DNA of 64,000 bases from an uncultured SAR116 cluster alpha proteobacterium. GTDB taxonomy: Bacteria; Pseudomonadota; Alphaproteobacteria; Puniceispirillales; Puniceispirillaceae. The first letter of the stretch is position 1; every line of letters begins with the position of its first letter. A program made the translations under genes and the position numbers. Under the pieces are notes generated by a model, which had not been told where the DNA came from, made no database searches, and was given only the letters and a program-made list of their open reading frames with translations. Shown here piece by piece: positions 48,010 through 57,937 of the stretch. Location of the stretch: the NCBI GenBank assembly GCA_902583715.1, contig CACHXC010000005.1, positions 1 to 64,000 on the forward strand. Reading direction: 5' to 3'.

Positions 48010-48510
48010 ATGCCAACATTTGTATATATGACAGCGTGCGATGGTTGTGGACATTGTGTAGACATTTGCCCATCTGACATTATGCACATTGACCCTACAA
48101 CACGGCGCGCAGTTAACATTGAACCAAATTTTTGCTGGGAATGTTACTCATGTGTAAAAGCTTGTCCACAGAACGCCATTGATGACCGTGGATACTCAGA
48201 TTTTGCGCCAATGGGGCACAAAGTGAGGGTATTGAGAGAACCCGAAAAAGGTACTATATCTTGGCGCTTAAAATTCCGTGATGGTAGAGAAAAGAATTTT
48301 GTCTCTCCAATTCGAACCACAGAGTGGGGTTCAATCAAATGCGCCTCTGAGTACGAACAGCCATCAACCGCTAGTTTTGATAGCGCAGAGCTTGCTCATG
48401 AGCCTGATTATTTGAAAGCCGATGGTGGATTGCGCACAATTTCGAAGCAGCAATTCAAAAAACATCCAATTGCAAAAGAAAAAACAAGCAACTTAAAAGC
48501 TGCTGAATAA
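48010..48510 (+). CDS. aprB: Adenylylsulfate reductase beta subunit
   Basis: A 166-aa iron-sulfur subunit. Two [4Fe-4S] motifs, CDGCGHCVDICP at residues 10-21 and CWECYSCVKACP at 42-53, are followed by the characteristic C-terminal tail that wraps AprA (TTEWGSIKCASEYEQP). In reverse APS reductase it passes electrons from AprA to the membrane. GGAGAGAG lies just before the ATG. aprA follows after 30 nt. Confidence 0.96.
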   Translation: MPTFVYMTACDGCGHCVDICPSDIMHIDPTTRRAVNIEPNFCWECYSCVKACPQNAIDDRGYSDFAPMGHKVRVLREPEKGTISWRLKFRDGREKNFVSPIRTTEWGSIKCASEYEQPSTASFDSAELAHEPDYLKADGGLRTISKQQFKKHPIAKEKTSNLKAAE

Positions 48511-48540
48511 CCAGGCTTTAAAAATTTAGGGAGAAAGCTC

Positions 48541-50394
48541 ATGGCCGGTAAGAAAACTCATTTTGTGGACTCTGATATACTCGTCATTGGTGGCGGATTC
48601 GGTGGCTGCGGCGCAGCTTATGAGTCCCGCTACTGGGGCAGAGATAAAAAGATTGTCGTGGTCGAAAAAGCTAATATCGAGAGAAGCGGCGCAGTCGCGC
48701 AGGGGCTTTATGCCATCAATTGCTACATGGGAATGCGCTGGGGACAAAACGAACCTGAAGACTATGTTCGCTATCAAAGAAACGATTTGATGGGATTAGT
48801 CCGCGAGGATTTGGGCTATGATATCGGCCGCCACGTTGACTCAACCGTCCATAAATTCGAGGAATGGGGTCTCCCCATAATGACCGATGAAAATGGTCAA
48901 TATCAGCGCGAAGGCAAATGGCAAATCATGATTCATGGTGAAAGCTATAAGCCGATAGTAGCTGAAGCTGCCCGTAAAGCTGCAACCGAAGTTTACAACC
49001 GAATTATGGTAACACACCTCCTCAAAGACAAAAAACAGCCGAACAGAGTTGCTGGAGCAGTTGGATTCAATGTTCGAACTGGAGATTTTTACGTTTTTCA
49101 ATCAAAAGCTGTGATTGTTGGTGCAGGGGGCGCATCGCACATATTTAAGCCGCATTCCGCAGGGGAAGGCATGGGACGTACTTGGTATGCTCCATGGAGT
49201 AGTGGATCTGCTTACGCGCTTCCAATTCGAATTGGCGCAAAAATGACGCAGATGGAAAATCGTATCGTTTTGACAAGATTCAAAGACGGGTATGGGCCTG
49301 TTGGCGCGTATTTTCTTCATTTGAAAACATACACTCAAAATGGATTTGGTGAGGCATATGAGCCAAAGTGGCGGGACTCTATCGAAAAAATGGTCGGCGA
49401 CTACGTTAATCACGAGCCAGTTCCGACATGTTTGCGCAACCACGCCTTCTTGAAAGAAGTTGAAGCTGGTGGTGGGCCAATAAGAATGGTCACAAAAGAA
49501 GCGTTTAAAGACCCCCACAAGGAAATTGTGGGCTGGGAAAACTTTCTTGGAATGACAATTGGTCAAGCTGTGGTCTGGGCCGCAAACAATATCGACCCGA
49601 AAGAAATCAATCCAGAACTTGTGATGTCAGAACCTTACGTCATGGGATCACATGCTACGTGCTCCGGTGCTTGGGCAAGCGGGCCCGAAGACTACGCCCC
49701 AGATGAGTATCAGTGGGGCTATAATCGTATGATGACGGTCGATGGACTTTTTGGAGCGGGTGATACTTTAGGTGGAACGCCTCACAAGTTTTCATCGGGC
49801 TCTTTCACAGAAGGTAGATTAGCAGGCAAAGCGGCAGTGAAGTATGTTGATGACCTAAAGGGCAACACGCCTGAGGTCGACGAGTCAGAGTACATGGAGC
49901 TGAAACAGGAAATTTACCAACCGCTCGAAAACTACAGAGTTGGGCGTAATGAAATTACAGCTGGCACAGTCTCTCCTAGCTACATGCTCCCTCTTGCAGG
50001 ACTGCAACGATTAGAGAAGATTATGGACGAGTACTGTGGCGGATGTGGCCAACGTTACATGGTAAACACTCCACTAATGGAGCGTGGTATTGAACTCCTG
50101 AAGATGCTAAGAGAAGATCTCGCAAACCTTGGCGCCGACGGACTGCATCAATTACTGCGCGCCTGGGAGTTACACCACCGCGTGTTAGCATCTGAGTGTG
50201 TAATGGCGCACACAATGTATCGTGAAGAGACACGTTGGCCAGGTTACTACTACCGTGGAGATTTCCCGAAACTCGATGACAAAAAGTGGCATTGTTTCAC
50301 TTTGTCTCAATATGATGAAGAGACCGGTGAATTTCACATGGAAAAGGCTCCAGTGTATCACATAGTGGACGAGCACAAAAAAGCAGCTGAATAA
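48541..50394 (+). CDS. aprA: Adenylylsulfate reductase alpha subunit
   Basis: A 617-aa flavoprotein that in the oxidative direction joins sulfite and AMP to form APS. The FAD motif DILVIGGGFGGCGAAYESRY is at residues 11-30, followed by RSGAVAQGLYAINCYMGMRW, a hallmark of AprA. FKPHSAGEGMGRTWYAPWSS and GSHATCSGAWASGPEDYAP contribute to the substrate site. GAGAAAG precedes the ATG. Last of the sat-aprMBA genes proper; a phosphoesterase gene follows after 13 nt. Confidence 0.97.
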   Translation: MAGKKTHFVDSDILVIGGGFGGCGAAYESRYWGRDKKIVVVEKANIERSGAVAQGLYAINCYMGMRWGQNEPEDYVRYQRNDLMGLVREDLGYDIGRHVDSTVHKFEEWGLPIMTDENGQYQREGKWQIMIHGESYKPIVAEAARKAATEVYNRIMVTHLLKDKKQPNRVAGAVGFNVRTGDFYVFQSKAVIVGAGGASHIFKPHSAGEGMGRTWYAPWSSGSAYALPIRIGAKMTQMENRIVLTRFKDGYGPVGAYFLHLKTYTQNGFGEAYEPKWRDSIEKMVGDYVNHEPVPTCLRNHAFLKEVEAGGGPIRMVTKEAFKDPHKEIVGWENFLGMTIGQAVVWAANNIDPKEINPELVMSEPYVMGSHATCSGAWASGPEDYAPDEYQWGYNRMMTVDGLFGAGDTLGGTPHKFSSGSFTEGRLAGKAAVKYVDDLKGNTPEVDESEYMELKQEIYQPLENYRVGRNEITAGTVSPSYMLPLAGLQRLEKIMDEYCGGCGQRYMVNTPLMERGIELLKMLREDLANLGADGLHQLLRAWELHHRVLASECVMAHTMYREETRWPGYYYRGDFPKLDDKKWHCFTLSQYDEETGEFHMEKAPVYHIVDEHKKAAE

Positions 50395-50407
50395 TCAGTC
50401 CACAGTT

Positions 50408-51175
50408 ATGCTAATCGCGCAACTCACTGACACCCACATAACAGTTCCTCAAAACAAAAGTGAGGACTGTTATGTGAAGCTGGAGGCCTTAAAAAAATGT
50501 GTTCTTCAGATAAATGAACTGGATCCCTTGCCAGACGTAGTTATACACACCGGCGACCTTGCCCATAACGGACGCATTGACGAATATAAACTCACAAAAT
50601 CAATAATGGATCAGCTAAAGATTCCCTATTTGATTACAGCTGGAAATCGGGACTCAACTAAAAATTTGGTCAATGCTTTCGACCTCAGTTCCATTGATTA
50701 CCACGAACAACAGCTTCTTCAGTATGGTTCTGATATTGCAGGCTATCGACTGGTATCGGTTGATACCTCGTCAAAAAATAGCAACCTCGGTTTACTCAAC
50801 TTTTCAAAGCTGGCACATCTTGACGGTCTATTACGTCAGAAACAAAGCTGTCCTACGATTATTTTTATGCATCACCCACCAATTAGTTTATCAAACTCTG
50901 AACCACCAGAGCACGAGTATGAAAACTTCAGGATGATTAAAAATTTTGCAGAGATAGTTGACCGACACCCTCAAATTATCGCTTTTTTGTGTGGTCATAT
51001 TCACCGCGCATTTTCAAGTCACATAAACACCTCTCCTGTTATGGTCACACCCCCTCTTGCTAAGAGGCTCTACAGAGGAGCGATTGATCACTCTAAAATG
51101 CCCGAAATCACTTTTCGCTTGCATTCCTTCAAAGAAAACGCTTTTAAAGATACAACAGTCGTGGCTGTTAATTAA
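50408..51175 (+). CDS. Metallophosphoesterase, cyclic-nucleotide phosphodiesterase-like
   Basis: A 255-aa calcineurin-like phosphoesterase resembling CpdA-type enzymes. Metal ligands are visible in QLTDTHI (Asp, His), IHTGDLAHNGRIDEY, the HHPP motif near residue 160 and CGHIHRAF near residue 197. The usual GNHD is GNRD at about residue 80, replacing the His that normally assists catalysis. It starts 13 nt after aprA without a strong ribosome binding site, so it is probably translated from the apr mRNA. Possible roles include second-messenger turnover or hydrolysis of a nucleotide such as APS; both are inference. Confidence 0.82.
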   Translation: MLIAQLTDTHITVPQNKSEDCYVKLEALKKCVLQINELDPLPDVVIHTGDLAHNGRIDEYKLTKSIMDQLKIPYLITAGNRDSTKNLVNAFDLSSIDYHEQQLLQYGSDIAGYRLVSVDTSSKNSNLGLLNFSKLAHLDGLLRQKQSCPTIIFMHHPPISLSNSEPPEHEYENFRMIKNFAEIVDRHPQIIAFLCGHIHRAFSSHINTSPVMVTPPLAKRLYRGAIDHSKMPEITFRLHSFKENAFKDTTVVAVN

Positions 51176-51212
51176 CGCCGACAAATATCATCCAACTTTA
51201 TGAGAACTTGAA

Positions 51213-51578
51213 ATGACCACAGCTGATCAGTTCATTTTTGATTCTTTCAGTAATGAAAAAAAATTGATTATCACTCAATGTTCACTCAGTGAAGAGCCAG
51301 AGGTTGTGGTCGCAATTATGGGCGAAGATATTCCTGATGACTTTGAGGAACCCCTCTACTTAGGCAACAAATATGTCGTTGTTTTACCGCAAATAATTGC
51401 TGGGTATGCGAAAGAAATTACTATCTGGTTTTCAAAAGATGTTAACCCAGACACTATGTCAAATTTAATTCAAGCTTATTTCAGCAAAAAGTTTCCTAAC
51501 CTAGAAATAAATGAGTCAACATCAATGGGCGTCTCCGAAGCTGGGAAAATCGTAATTGTTAACAACCCTTCAGAATAG
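51213..51578 (+). CDS. Small protein of unknown function downstream of apr genes
   Basis: A 121-aa acidic, soluble protein with no signal peptide, membrane segment or recognised motif. The order is an N-terminal DQFIFDSFSNEKKLII, a central hydrophobic strand NKYVVVLPQIIAGYA, then a helix MSNLIQAYFSKKFPNLEI. It reads as a compact alpha/beta fold. It follows the phosphoesterase by 37 nt on the same strand, so it is likely the last gene of the sat-apr transcript. I do not recognise its family. Confidence 0.65.
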   Translation: MTTADQFIFDSFSNEKKLIITQCSLSEEPEVVVAIMGEDIPDDFEEPLYLGNKYVVVLPQIIAGYAKEITIWFSKDVNPDTMSNLIQAYFSKKFPNLEINESTSMGVSEAGKIVIVNNPSE

Positions 51579-51668
51579 CTTCGGTAGAGTTACACTAATT
51601 GACTGGGACGCGGTTTGTTGATTAGTCCTGCTCTCTAACAGAGTTGCTCGGCCAAAAACATTCCTGCA

Positions 51669-52094
51669 TTAAGGTGAAAACCATCCAGTTGGTGCCAGTA
51701 AAGTTAGAAAACCAGAGACTAACGCAACAATCGCAAAGATGTGATTGTTTGACCGCCAGAGATATACTGACGAGAAGAAGATAGCAGGAATTACGCTCAA
51801 TACACCGGCAGCAATTCCGATGACTGTGAGGCTCTCACCATTAGTCCAAGTAGAAATATAAAATGATATATTCGGTACTTGCTGAATGTTAGATGAAGCC
51901 CAAATTGTTTCCACGTTTTTACCTGCTAACGCAGCATCAAGTAGATAACTCACCGACACTGAGGAGCCTGTCTCAAGAAAACTAAGTATTGTCCCAACAA
52001 GAACCAGCAATGCAGAAATGCAGGTTCCCCAGTAAATTATCTCACCATATACCACACCTGAGACTGGTATCGGTGGTTTTCTTTTAGTTGGCAT
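51669..52094 (-). CDS. Small membrane protein paired with a TauE/SafE exporter
   Basis: A 141-aa protein with three membrane segments: a first helix YWGTCISALLVLVGTILSFL, a soluble loop of about 40 residues, and two close C-terminal helices ending LLAPTGWFSP. This plan recalls DUF1634 proteins, which often accompany TauE/SafE transporters, but the match is weak. It lies 11 nt after the TauE/SafE gene, so it is likely an accessory subunit. Confidence 0.65.
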   Translation of the reverse strand: MPTKRKPPIPVSGVVYGEIIYWGTCISALLVLVGTILSFLETGSSVSVSYLLDAALAGKNVETIWASSNIQQVPNISFYISTWTNGESLTVIGIAAGVLSVIPAIFFSSVYLWRSNNHIFAIVALVSGFLTLLAPTGWFSP

Positions 52095-52105
52095 AGCCTA
52101 TCTTC

Positions 52106-53146
52106 CTAAATCAGAGGCACTGAAATACCAAAAAGGCCCTCAATGCCTCGAGCAGTTAACTTAGCACTTGTGGCAAAGAGCATCACAATCAACACCTTTC
52201 TCACAAATGCGGCTTTGATTGAGGCAAGGATATGAGCTCCCATTATACCACCGATGATTTGACCCAGCATCCAAGGAGCTGCAATCACCCCGATCAAAGC
52301 TCCCACATTTATATATGGCCATATTGCGGCAGAGTTACCCATTGCCAACAAAACCCCGCTAGTCGCAGCTGACACTTTTAAGGGTACGCTCATGACTAAA
52401 TTCAGCACTGGAACAACAGCCCATCCACCGCCCAAGCCAAAAAAACCTCCTGTAAACCCAACAACAAAAAGTAATCCAATAGCGGTCTTGATATTATGCG
52501 CTTTATATTTAACGGGCTTCTGAAGCGAGTCTTCCCAATACATGTGGCGTAGCTTGAGGACTCTCCCTAGTTTGCTTGGATCATTGTGCTCAGGATACTC
52601 AGTTGACGCACCTCCCAGAACAAAAACAGTTGCAATAGCCATCAATAACAAGCCTAGCAAAAGTCGTACCAGTGAGTCGCCAGTATCCCCCATCGACTGG
52701 GCCATATAAATAGCTCCAACCGAACCTGCAAACCCACCTGTCAGAATTGGTAACGAGCCGAGAAAAACAAGTTTTATGTCTGCTAGCCCTTTTCTCATAA
52801 ATGGACCAGTCGCAACCAGTCCGCTAAACATCGCCACCACTAAACCTGTTGAACGAATGATTAGGGTATCAATTGACGTGAATGCCAACATCAAGGGCGT
52901 AAATATAACCCCACCTCCAACCCCCGCGATAACAGAAATAATCGCAACCAGCACACTTAAGAGAAACGAGAGTAATATAAGATCCACACCGGACAGTCCC
53001 GAGAAGCCACTTAACTGGCTTGGTGTAATAAACAGCTCCAGAAAAGCGTAGCAACACACGGTGCACAGTATCAGAAACTGGAGTTCCGGCAGTCTTTTAG
53101 TCCAAGTCATTTTCGTCACAACATTGTTCTTTTTGGCTTTAACCAT
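52106..53146 (-). CDS. TauE/SafE (TSUP) family membrane transporter, large form
   Basis: A 346-aa membrane protein with two TSUP repeats and about nine segments. ISVIAGVGGGVIFTPLMLAF and FTGGFFGLGGGWAVVPVLNL are the paired signature motifs of the family. An insert of about 40 hydrophilic residues separates the halves. TSUP members move sulfite, sulfoacetate or other organosulfur anions; placement next to the apr genes suggests a sulfur oxyanion. It is convergent with the apr transcript and followed by a small membrane protein gene. Confidence 0.88.
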   Translation of the reverse strand: MVKAKKNNVVTKMTWTKRLPELQFLILCTVCCYAFLELFITPSQLSGFSGLSGVDLILLSFLLSVLVAIISVIAGVGGGVIFTPLMLAFTSIDTLIIRSTGLVVAMFSGLVATGPFMRKGLADIKLVFLGSLPILTGGFAGSVGAIYMAQSMGDTGDSLVRLLLGLLLMAIATVFVLGGASTEYPEHNDPSKLGRVLKLRHMYWEDSLQKPVKYKAHNIKTAIGLLFVVGFTGGFFGLGGGWAVVPVLNLVMSVPLKVSAATSGVLLAMGNSAAIWPYINVGALIGVIAAPWMLGQIIGGIMGAHILASIKAAFVRKVLIVMLFATSAKLTARGIEGLFGISVPLI

Positions 53147-53199
53147 TTCTACCGAAACAGCATCTACTTTAGAAAATAGTTAGTCGAGCAAGCTCTCAC

Positions 53200-54096
53200 T
53201 CAAAACGATAATTCATCAAACTCTGCTATATTGTTAATACGACAACACGCAGTCAGCGTATTAGCCAGTAGACAGGCGATCGTCATAGGCCCAACGCCAC
53301 CCGGCACCGGAGTGATAGCCCCAGCAACAGCCGCACAGCTCTCATAGTCCACATCTCCAACCAGTTTTGTTTTGCCATCTGCCGTGTCAATGCGATTGAT
53401 GCCAACATCAATAACCGTCGCCCCCGGCTTTATCCAATCACCCAGAACCATCTCCGGTCGCCCAACAGCTGCAACAACAATGTCAGCGCGGCGAACAACA
53501 TCTGGTAAATCAACGGTACGTGAGTGTGCGATTGTCACAGTACAGCTATCATTCAAAAGTAACTGTGCCATCGGCTTGCCAACAATATTTGATCGGCCAA
53601 TTACAACTGCGTTTTTGCCTGACAATGACTCATGATGATCACGCAGCATCAATAAGCAACCTAACGGTGTGCAGGGCACCATTGATTTTTGACCAGTACC
53701 CAAAAGCCCTACATTTGCAATATGAAAGCCGTCAACATCCTTTTCTGGGGCAATACGGTTAATTACCAATGACTCGTCAAGATGGCTCGGCAGTGGCAAT
53801 TGCACCAGAATGCCATGAACCGTTGGGTCGGCATTTAAACTGTCAATCAAGTCCAACAAAACATCCTCAGACGTTTCAGCATCGAGTTTGTGTTCAAAAG
53901 AATTCATCCCAGCCTCTACGGTCTGTTTGCCTTTTGATCGCACATAGACCTGTGATGCTGGATCAGAGCCAACCAGCACAACCGCAAGGCCTGGGGTGAT
54001 GCCGTGTGCACCCTTCAGGTTGTTGACTTTTTCAGCAACCTTTTGCCTAACAACGGCAGCGAAGGCTTTTCCATCGATAATTTGTGCTGACGTCAT
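53200..54096 (-). CDS. folD: Methylenetetrahydrofolate dehydrogenase/cyclohydrolase
   Basis: A 298-aa bifunctional enzyme interconverting methylene-, methenyl- and formyl-THF. [20 protein letters not shown] holds the catalytic Lys region, [13 protein letters not shown] and PEKDVDGFH are family signatures, and [18 protein letters not shown] binds [19 protein letters not shown] closes the protein. It lies 85 nt after fhs on the same strand, a common pairing for C1 oxidation to formate or its assimilation. Confidence 0.97.
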   Translation of the reverse strand: MTSAQIIDGKAFAAVVRQKVAEKVNNLKGAHGITPGLAVVLVGSDPASQVYVRSKGKQTVEAGMNSFEHKLDAETSEDVLLDLIDSLNADPTVHGILVQLPLPSHLDESLVINRIAPEKDVDGFHIANVGLLGTGQKSMVPCTPLGCLLMLRDHHESLSGKNAVVIGRSNIVGKPMAQLLLNDSCTVTIAHSRTVDLPDVVRRADIVVAAVGRPEMVLGDWIKPGATVIDVGINRIDTADGKTKLVGDVDYESCAAVAGAITPVPGGVGPMTIACLLANTLTACCRINNIAEFDELSF

Positions 54097-54181
54097 GTTA
54101 ATTCACTCTATCGCTTTTACAGTATTGAAATCCGGCGTCTGTCGCAGAACAATCTGGAGCACACACGCCTAGATGCAGGCA

Positions 54182-55867
54182 TTAAAACAGGCCTTCGATT
54201 TCGCCATTTTTATTGACACAGATGGTCTCTGCCGCTGGTGCTCTTGGGAGGCCGGGCATAGTCATTATTTCGCCACACACCACCACGATAAAGCCAGCCC
54301 CGGCACTTATTCGTACCTCACGCACCGGAATTACATGGCCAGTTGGTGCGCCACGCTGATTGGGATCAGTCGAGAAGCTATATTGGGTTTTTGCCATACA
54401 GACAGGCAAATGCCCATAGCCCTGCTCCTCCCAGTCTTTCAGCTGGTCCAGGATTTTCTTATCCATCACCGCTTCATCCGCCCGGTAAATCCGTTTGCAA
54501 ATGGTTTGCACCTTGTCAGCCAATGGCATGTCATCTGGATAGATTGTTGAAAAATCAGCCATATCCGAATCCGCAACCTCAGCCACCCGCTTAGCCAGAT
54601 TTTCTGATCCAGCAGACCCATCCGCCCAATGTTTTGATACAATGGCTTCAGTTCCCATTTCCGCACAATAATCCTGAACAGCCTTTACCTCGGCATCGGT
54701 GTCTTTGACAAAATGGTTGATTGCAACCACCACCGGCACCCCAAAGGATTTCAGATTTTCAATGTGACGGCCAAGGTTTGGACACCCAGCCTTCACCGCC
54801 GCCACATTTTCTTCATTCAGATCATTTTTCGCCACGCCACCATTCATCTTCATTGCCCGCACTGTGGCCACAAGCACCACCACCGATGGTGCCAGACCAG
54901 CTTTGCGACATTTTATATTTAAGAATTTCTCAGCGCCAAGATCAGCCCCAAACCCAGCTTCAGTTACAACATAATCAGCCAGCTTTAATGCTGTAGTCGT
55001 AGCAATCACCGAATTACACCCATGCGCAATATTGGCAAATGGGCCACCATGCACAAAGGCTGGGTTATTTTCTAAAGTTTGCAGAAGATTAGGTTGTATT
55101 GCATCTTTCAACAATACCGTCATCGCCCCATCAGCTTTGATGTCACGGCAAAATACCGGCGAGCGATCACGCCGATAAGCCACAATCATATCGCCAAGAC
55201 GCTTCTGCAGATCAGCCAAATCTTTGGCTAAGCACAAAATCGCCATCACTTCAGACGCTACTGTGATGTCAAACCCAGCTTCGCGCGGAAAGCCGTTAGC
55301 CACCCCACCAAGCGAGGCAGTGATCTGGCGCAACGCCCGGTCATTCATATCAACAACCCGCCGCCAAACAACTCGGCGAGTATCAATTTCCAACTCATTG
55401 CCCCAGTAAATGTGATTATCAATCATCGCCGATAGCAACGAATGCGCCGATGTGATGGCATGAAAATCACCAGTAAAGTGCAAATTCATATCTTCCATCG
55501 GCACAATCTGCGCATAACCACCACCAGCAGCGCCGCCCTTCATACCGAAGTTTGGCCCTAATGATGCCTCGCGGATGCAAATCATCGCTTTCTTACCAAT
55601 CCGGTTCAAACCATCACCAAGACCAACCGTTGTCGTGGTCTTGCCCTCGCCAGCCGGCGTTGGGTTGATCGCTGTCACCAAAATCAATTTGCCATTCGGC
55701 CGGCCCTGTACCGAATTAATAAAGTTCTGACTAATCTTCGCCTTGTCATGCCCAAATGGCACCAAATCCGCCGCCGGTATGTTCAATGACTCACCAATCT
55801 CAAAAATCGGCTTCTTCTGCGCCGAACGTGCAATTTCTATGTCACTCACAGTAATGCTCCCCAACAT
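54182..55867 (-). CDS. fhs: Formate-tetrahydrofolate ligase
   Basis: A 561-aa ATP-dependent enzyme joining formate to THF, or running in reverse to release formate and make [23 protein letters not shown] is the nucleotide-binding loop near residue 65. [20 protein letters not shown] and the C-terminal [17 protein letters not shown] are conserved. The ATG at 55867 gives the usual length; the TTG at 55894 is an alternative. It precedes folD and follows a panB-like gene after a strong hairpin. Confidence 0.97.
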   Translation of the reverse strand: MLGSITVSDIEIARSAQKKPIFEIGESLNIPAADLVPFGHDKAKISQNFINSVQGRPNGKLILVTAINPTPAGEGKTTTTVGLGDGLNRIGKKAMICIREASLGPNFGMKGGAAGGGYAQIVPMEDMNLHFTGDFHAITSAHSLLSAMIDNHIYWGNELEIDTRRVVWRRVVDMNDRALRQITASLGGVANGFPREAGFDITVASEVMAILCLAKDLADLQKRLGDMIVAYRRDRSPVFCRDIKADGAMTVLLKDAIQPNLLQTLENNPAFVHGGPFANIAHGCNSVIATTTALKLADYVVTEAGFGADLGAEKFLNIKCRKAGLAPSVVVLVATVRAMKMNGGVAKNDLNEENVAAVKAGCPNLGRHIENLKSFGVPVVVAINHFVKDTDAEVKAVQDYCAEMGTEAIVSKHWADGSAGSENLAKRVAEVADSDMADFSTIYPDDMPLADKVQTICKRIYRADEAVMDKKILDQLKDWEEQGYGHLPVCMAKTQYSFSTDPNQRGAPTGHVIPVREVRISAGAGFIVVVCGEIMTMPGLPRAPAAETICVNKNGEIEGLF

Positions 55868-55985
55868 TTTCTGAGATTTTGCCAAATCAGCCAAATCATA
55901 TAGCGCCTAATCACCAAAATTCACCTGAGTGTTGAAACTGTTGCGAGCAACTATCTTGGTATGCTTAGAACAATGCAGGCTTAAC

Positions 55986-56019
55986 CCCATCAACACACTT
56001 ATGTTCGAGTGTTGATGGG
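55986..56019. repeat. Perfect 11-bp hairpin between panB-like and fhs genes
   Basis: CCCATCAACAC and GTGTTGATGGG are exact inverted copies with a 12-nt loop, 26 bp downstream of the panB-like stop and about 120 bp upstream of fhs. No U-run follows on the minus strand, so it is either a weak terminator or a leader element for fhs. Confidence 0.7.
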
Positions 56020-56044
56020 TACAATGGACTTGAGTTTCAGACGA

Positions 56045-56932
56045 CTAACCAAGCTCGTCTAATTTTCTTTCCCACTTCATATCTGTGGCAAACTTGCGGA
56101 GTTCATCCTCAGGCATGTTGATGGTTTCCGCAGGCCCAGGGTAACTTCTGGTCTTTACGTCATCCATATATCGAGTGATCACATCTTCCATGATTGGGAT
56201 TAGATCAGTGTATATTCTTGAGTGCTTTGGCACATGCTCTTCCCAGAGATGGAAAAGATCAGAAGAAATAATGTGGACACCGTCTGCGCAGTTTCCAGCA
56301 CCAAGGCTGATGACAGGAACTGGAAGAATTTCAGCAAGATACTCAGCAACTTCAGAGGTGGTCACTTCGCACAATATTGAAAAACAACCGGCATCATACA
56401 TTGCTTTCGCATCATCGATTAACTCTTTAGCACGATCAGCAGTTTTTCCCTGAGCAACAAATCCACCCAGTTGAGGCATACGCATTGGCGTTATGCCAAT
56501 GTGGCCTTGAACAGGAATACCAGCACTGACAATAGCTTCGATTGCCGGCACATGATGACGGTTACCTTCACACTTCATTACCTCAGCGTTAGCTTCATGC
56601 ACAAATCGCCCAGCATTTTCAACAGCTTGCTCTTTTGAAACATGGAAACTCCAATATGGCATATCAACCATTCTTAGCCCATATTGTGAGCCACGGTCGA
56701 TAGCCTTAGACATCATCATGACTTCATCAAAACTGACACTTGTCGTGCTTTGATGTCCAAAAAGAATCATCCCACCAGTATCTGATACGCACAAAATATC
56801 CATGCCAAGCCGATCAGCGACAACTGCTGTGCGGTAATCATAAGCTGCTAACTGCGTAATTGGCTCTCCAGCTTCCATTTTCTTCTGAAGAGTTTTAAAT
56901 GTGACTTTGCGTCTTGGTTTAGTATCACTCAT
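56045..56932 (-). CDS. Ketopantoate hydroxymethyltransferase (PanB)-like protein
   Basis: A 295-aa TIM-barrel protein homologous to PanB, which transfers a hydroxymethyl group from methylene-THF to 2-oxoisovalerate. Likely metal and catalytic residues are kept: Asp in CVSDTGGM and VDMPYW, Lys and Glu in VMKCEGN, His in QGHIGITPM, and Glu in ILCEVTTSE. GGGGGAGGG lies about 5 nt before the ATG at 56932. No panC or panD is nearby. Its position before fhs-folD suggests a C1-transfer role, perhaps on another oxo-acid, rather than, or besides, pantothenate synthesis. Confidence 0.85.
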   Translation of the reverse strand: MSDTKPRRKVTFKTLQKKMEAGEPITQLAAYDYRTAVVADRLGMDILCVSDTGGMILFGHQSTTSVSFDEVMMMSKAIDRGSQYGLRMVDMPYWSFHVSKEQAVENAGRFVHEANAEVMKCEGNRHHVPAIEAIVSAGIPVQGHIGITPMRMPQLGGFVAQGKTADRAKELIDDAKAMYDAGCFSILCEVTTSEVAEYLAEILPVPVISLGAGNCADGVHIISSDLFHLWEEHVPKHSRIYTDLIPIMEDVITRYMDDVKTRSYPGPAETINMPEDELRKFATDMKWERKLDELG

Positions 56933-57102
56933 ACCGACCCTCCCCCGTTCATTTGTAATAATCACTCAGCCAAGACGACGTTCACCCTTCGAATTGGATA
57001 AGTTATTGTTTAGATTAGGATCAAATTCTCGCTTAAATAAAATGCTTAATTACTATTAGCTTTATCATCAAAGCTATTATCAAAGATACAAACAGCCCAA
57101 AC

Positions 57103-57852
57103 TTAGCCTAATAGAAGAAGAAGAACCATATAAACTCCTGATGCAAATAGTAAAAACGCGACCAGTGTTTTGATATAGTCTATTGGCAGCAGCTCCGATC
57201 CTTTGGCACCGAACAATGAACCAAACGCTACCCCAAAACCCAAAACCAGAACGAGTTCCCAATCGATAAGAGAATTGAGCGCATTGCCAATTGTGGCAAA
57301 CGTAGAGATTGGCAACTGAATGACTTGTGAGAGACCGATAGCTGTTATCAAAGGCATTGATAACCAAGTCAATAACGGCAGTAAAACCAGTGGCCCCCCA
57401 GTTCCACTCAGAACAGATAAGAATCCAGTCACCAACCCAACAAATGCCAACTGATATTTTGGCCTATTGCGCGTTGGATTAACCGGGTTGCTGCTATCAC
57501 TACGTATAAATTGCCTAACTGCCGATAATATGAGAACTAGCGCGATAAAAAGTGTAAGGAAATAGGACTCTATTTTTGGTAAAACATAAGCACCTAATAG
57601 AGCACCCGGTATCGCACCAACGCACACCGATACAAAATCTGGCCATTGAATGATACCCCGTTGAGAATACACAACCGTGCCAACCAAACCTGAAACGAAA
57701 AAAGCGGCCACAGAAGCGGCTATGCTCGTGTGAATATCAATTCCAGAAACATACACTAATAATGGAACCAGAATCACACCACCAATGCCAGCGGCACCAA
57801 TCAACAAGCCAGCAATCAGGCCAAACAGGAAACAGATGGAGAGAAGCGTCAT
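57103..57852 (-). CDS. TauE/SafE (TSUP) family membrane transporter, small form
   Basis: A 249-aa membrane protein with about eight segments and the family's two repeats: GLLIGAAGIGGVILVPLLVY and VTGFLSVLSGTGGPLVLLPL. It is shorter than the TSUP gene at 52.1 kb and is not a close copy. The substrate is probably a sulfur oxyanion or organic acid; this is inference. It is divergent from a LysR gene. Confidence 0.9.
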   Translation of the reverse strand: MTLLSICFLFGLIAGLLIGAAGIGGVILVPLLVYVSGIDIHTSIAASVAAFFVSGLVGTVVYSQRGIIQWPDFVSVCVGAIPGALLGAYVLPKIESYFLTLFIALVLILSAVRQFIRSDSSNPVNPTRNRPKYQLAFVGLVTGFLSVLSGTGGPLVLLPLLTWLSMPLITAIGLSQVIQLPISTFATIGNALNSLIDWELVLVLGFGVAFGSLFGAKGSELLPIDYIKTLVAFLLFASGVYMVLLLLLG

Positions 57853-57937
57853 CGAAACATCAAATAAACGGTGTTAGGTATTTTTTTTGCAATATGCTAG
57901 CTTAGCAATCCTAGAGCTTTGACTATGGTCGAAACTG

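Noticed and set aside
49102-49566. 154-aa minus-strand open frame inside aprA
   Set aside because: Shadow of aprA with no domain of its own.
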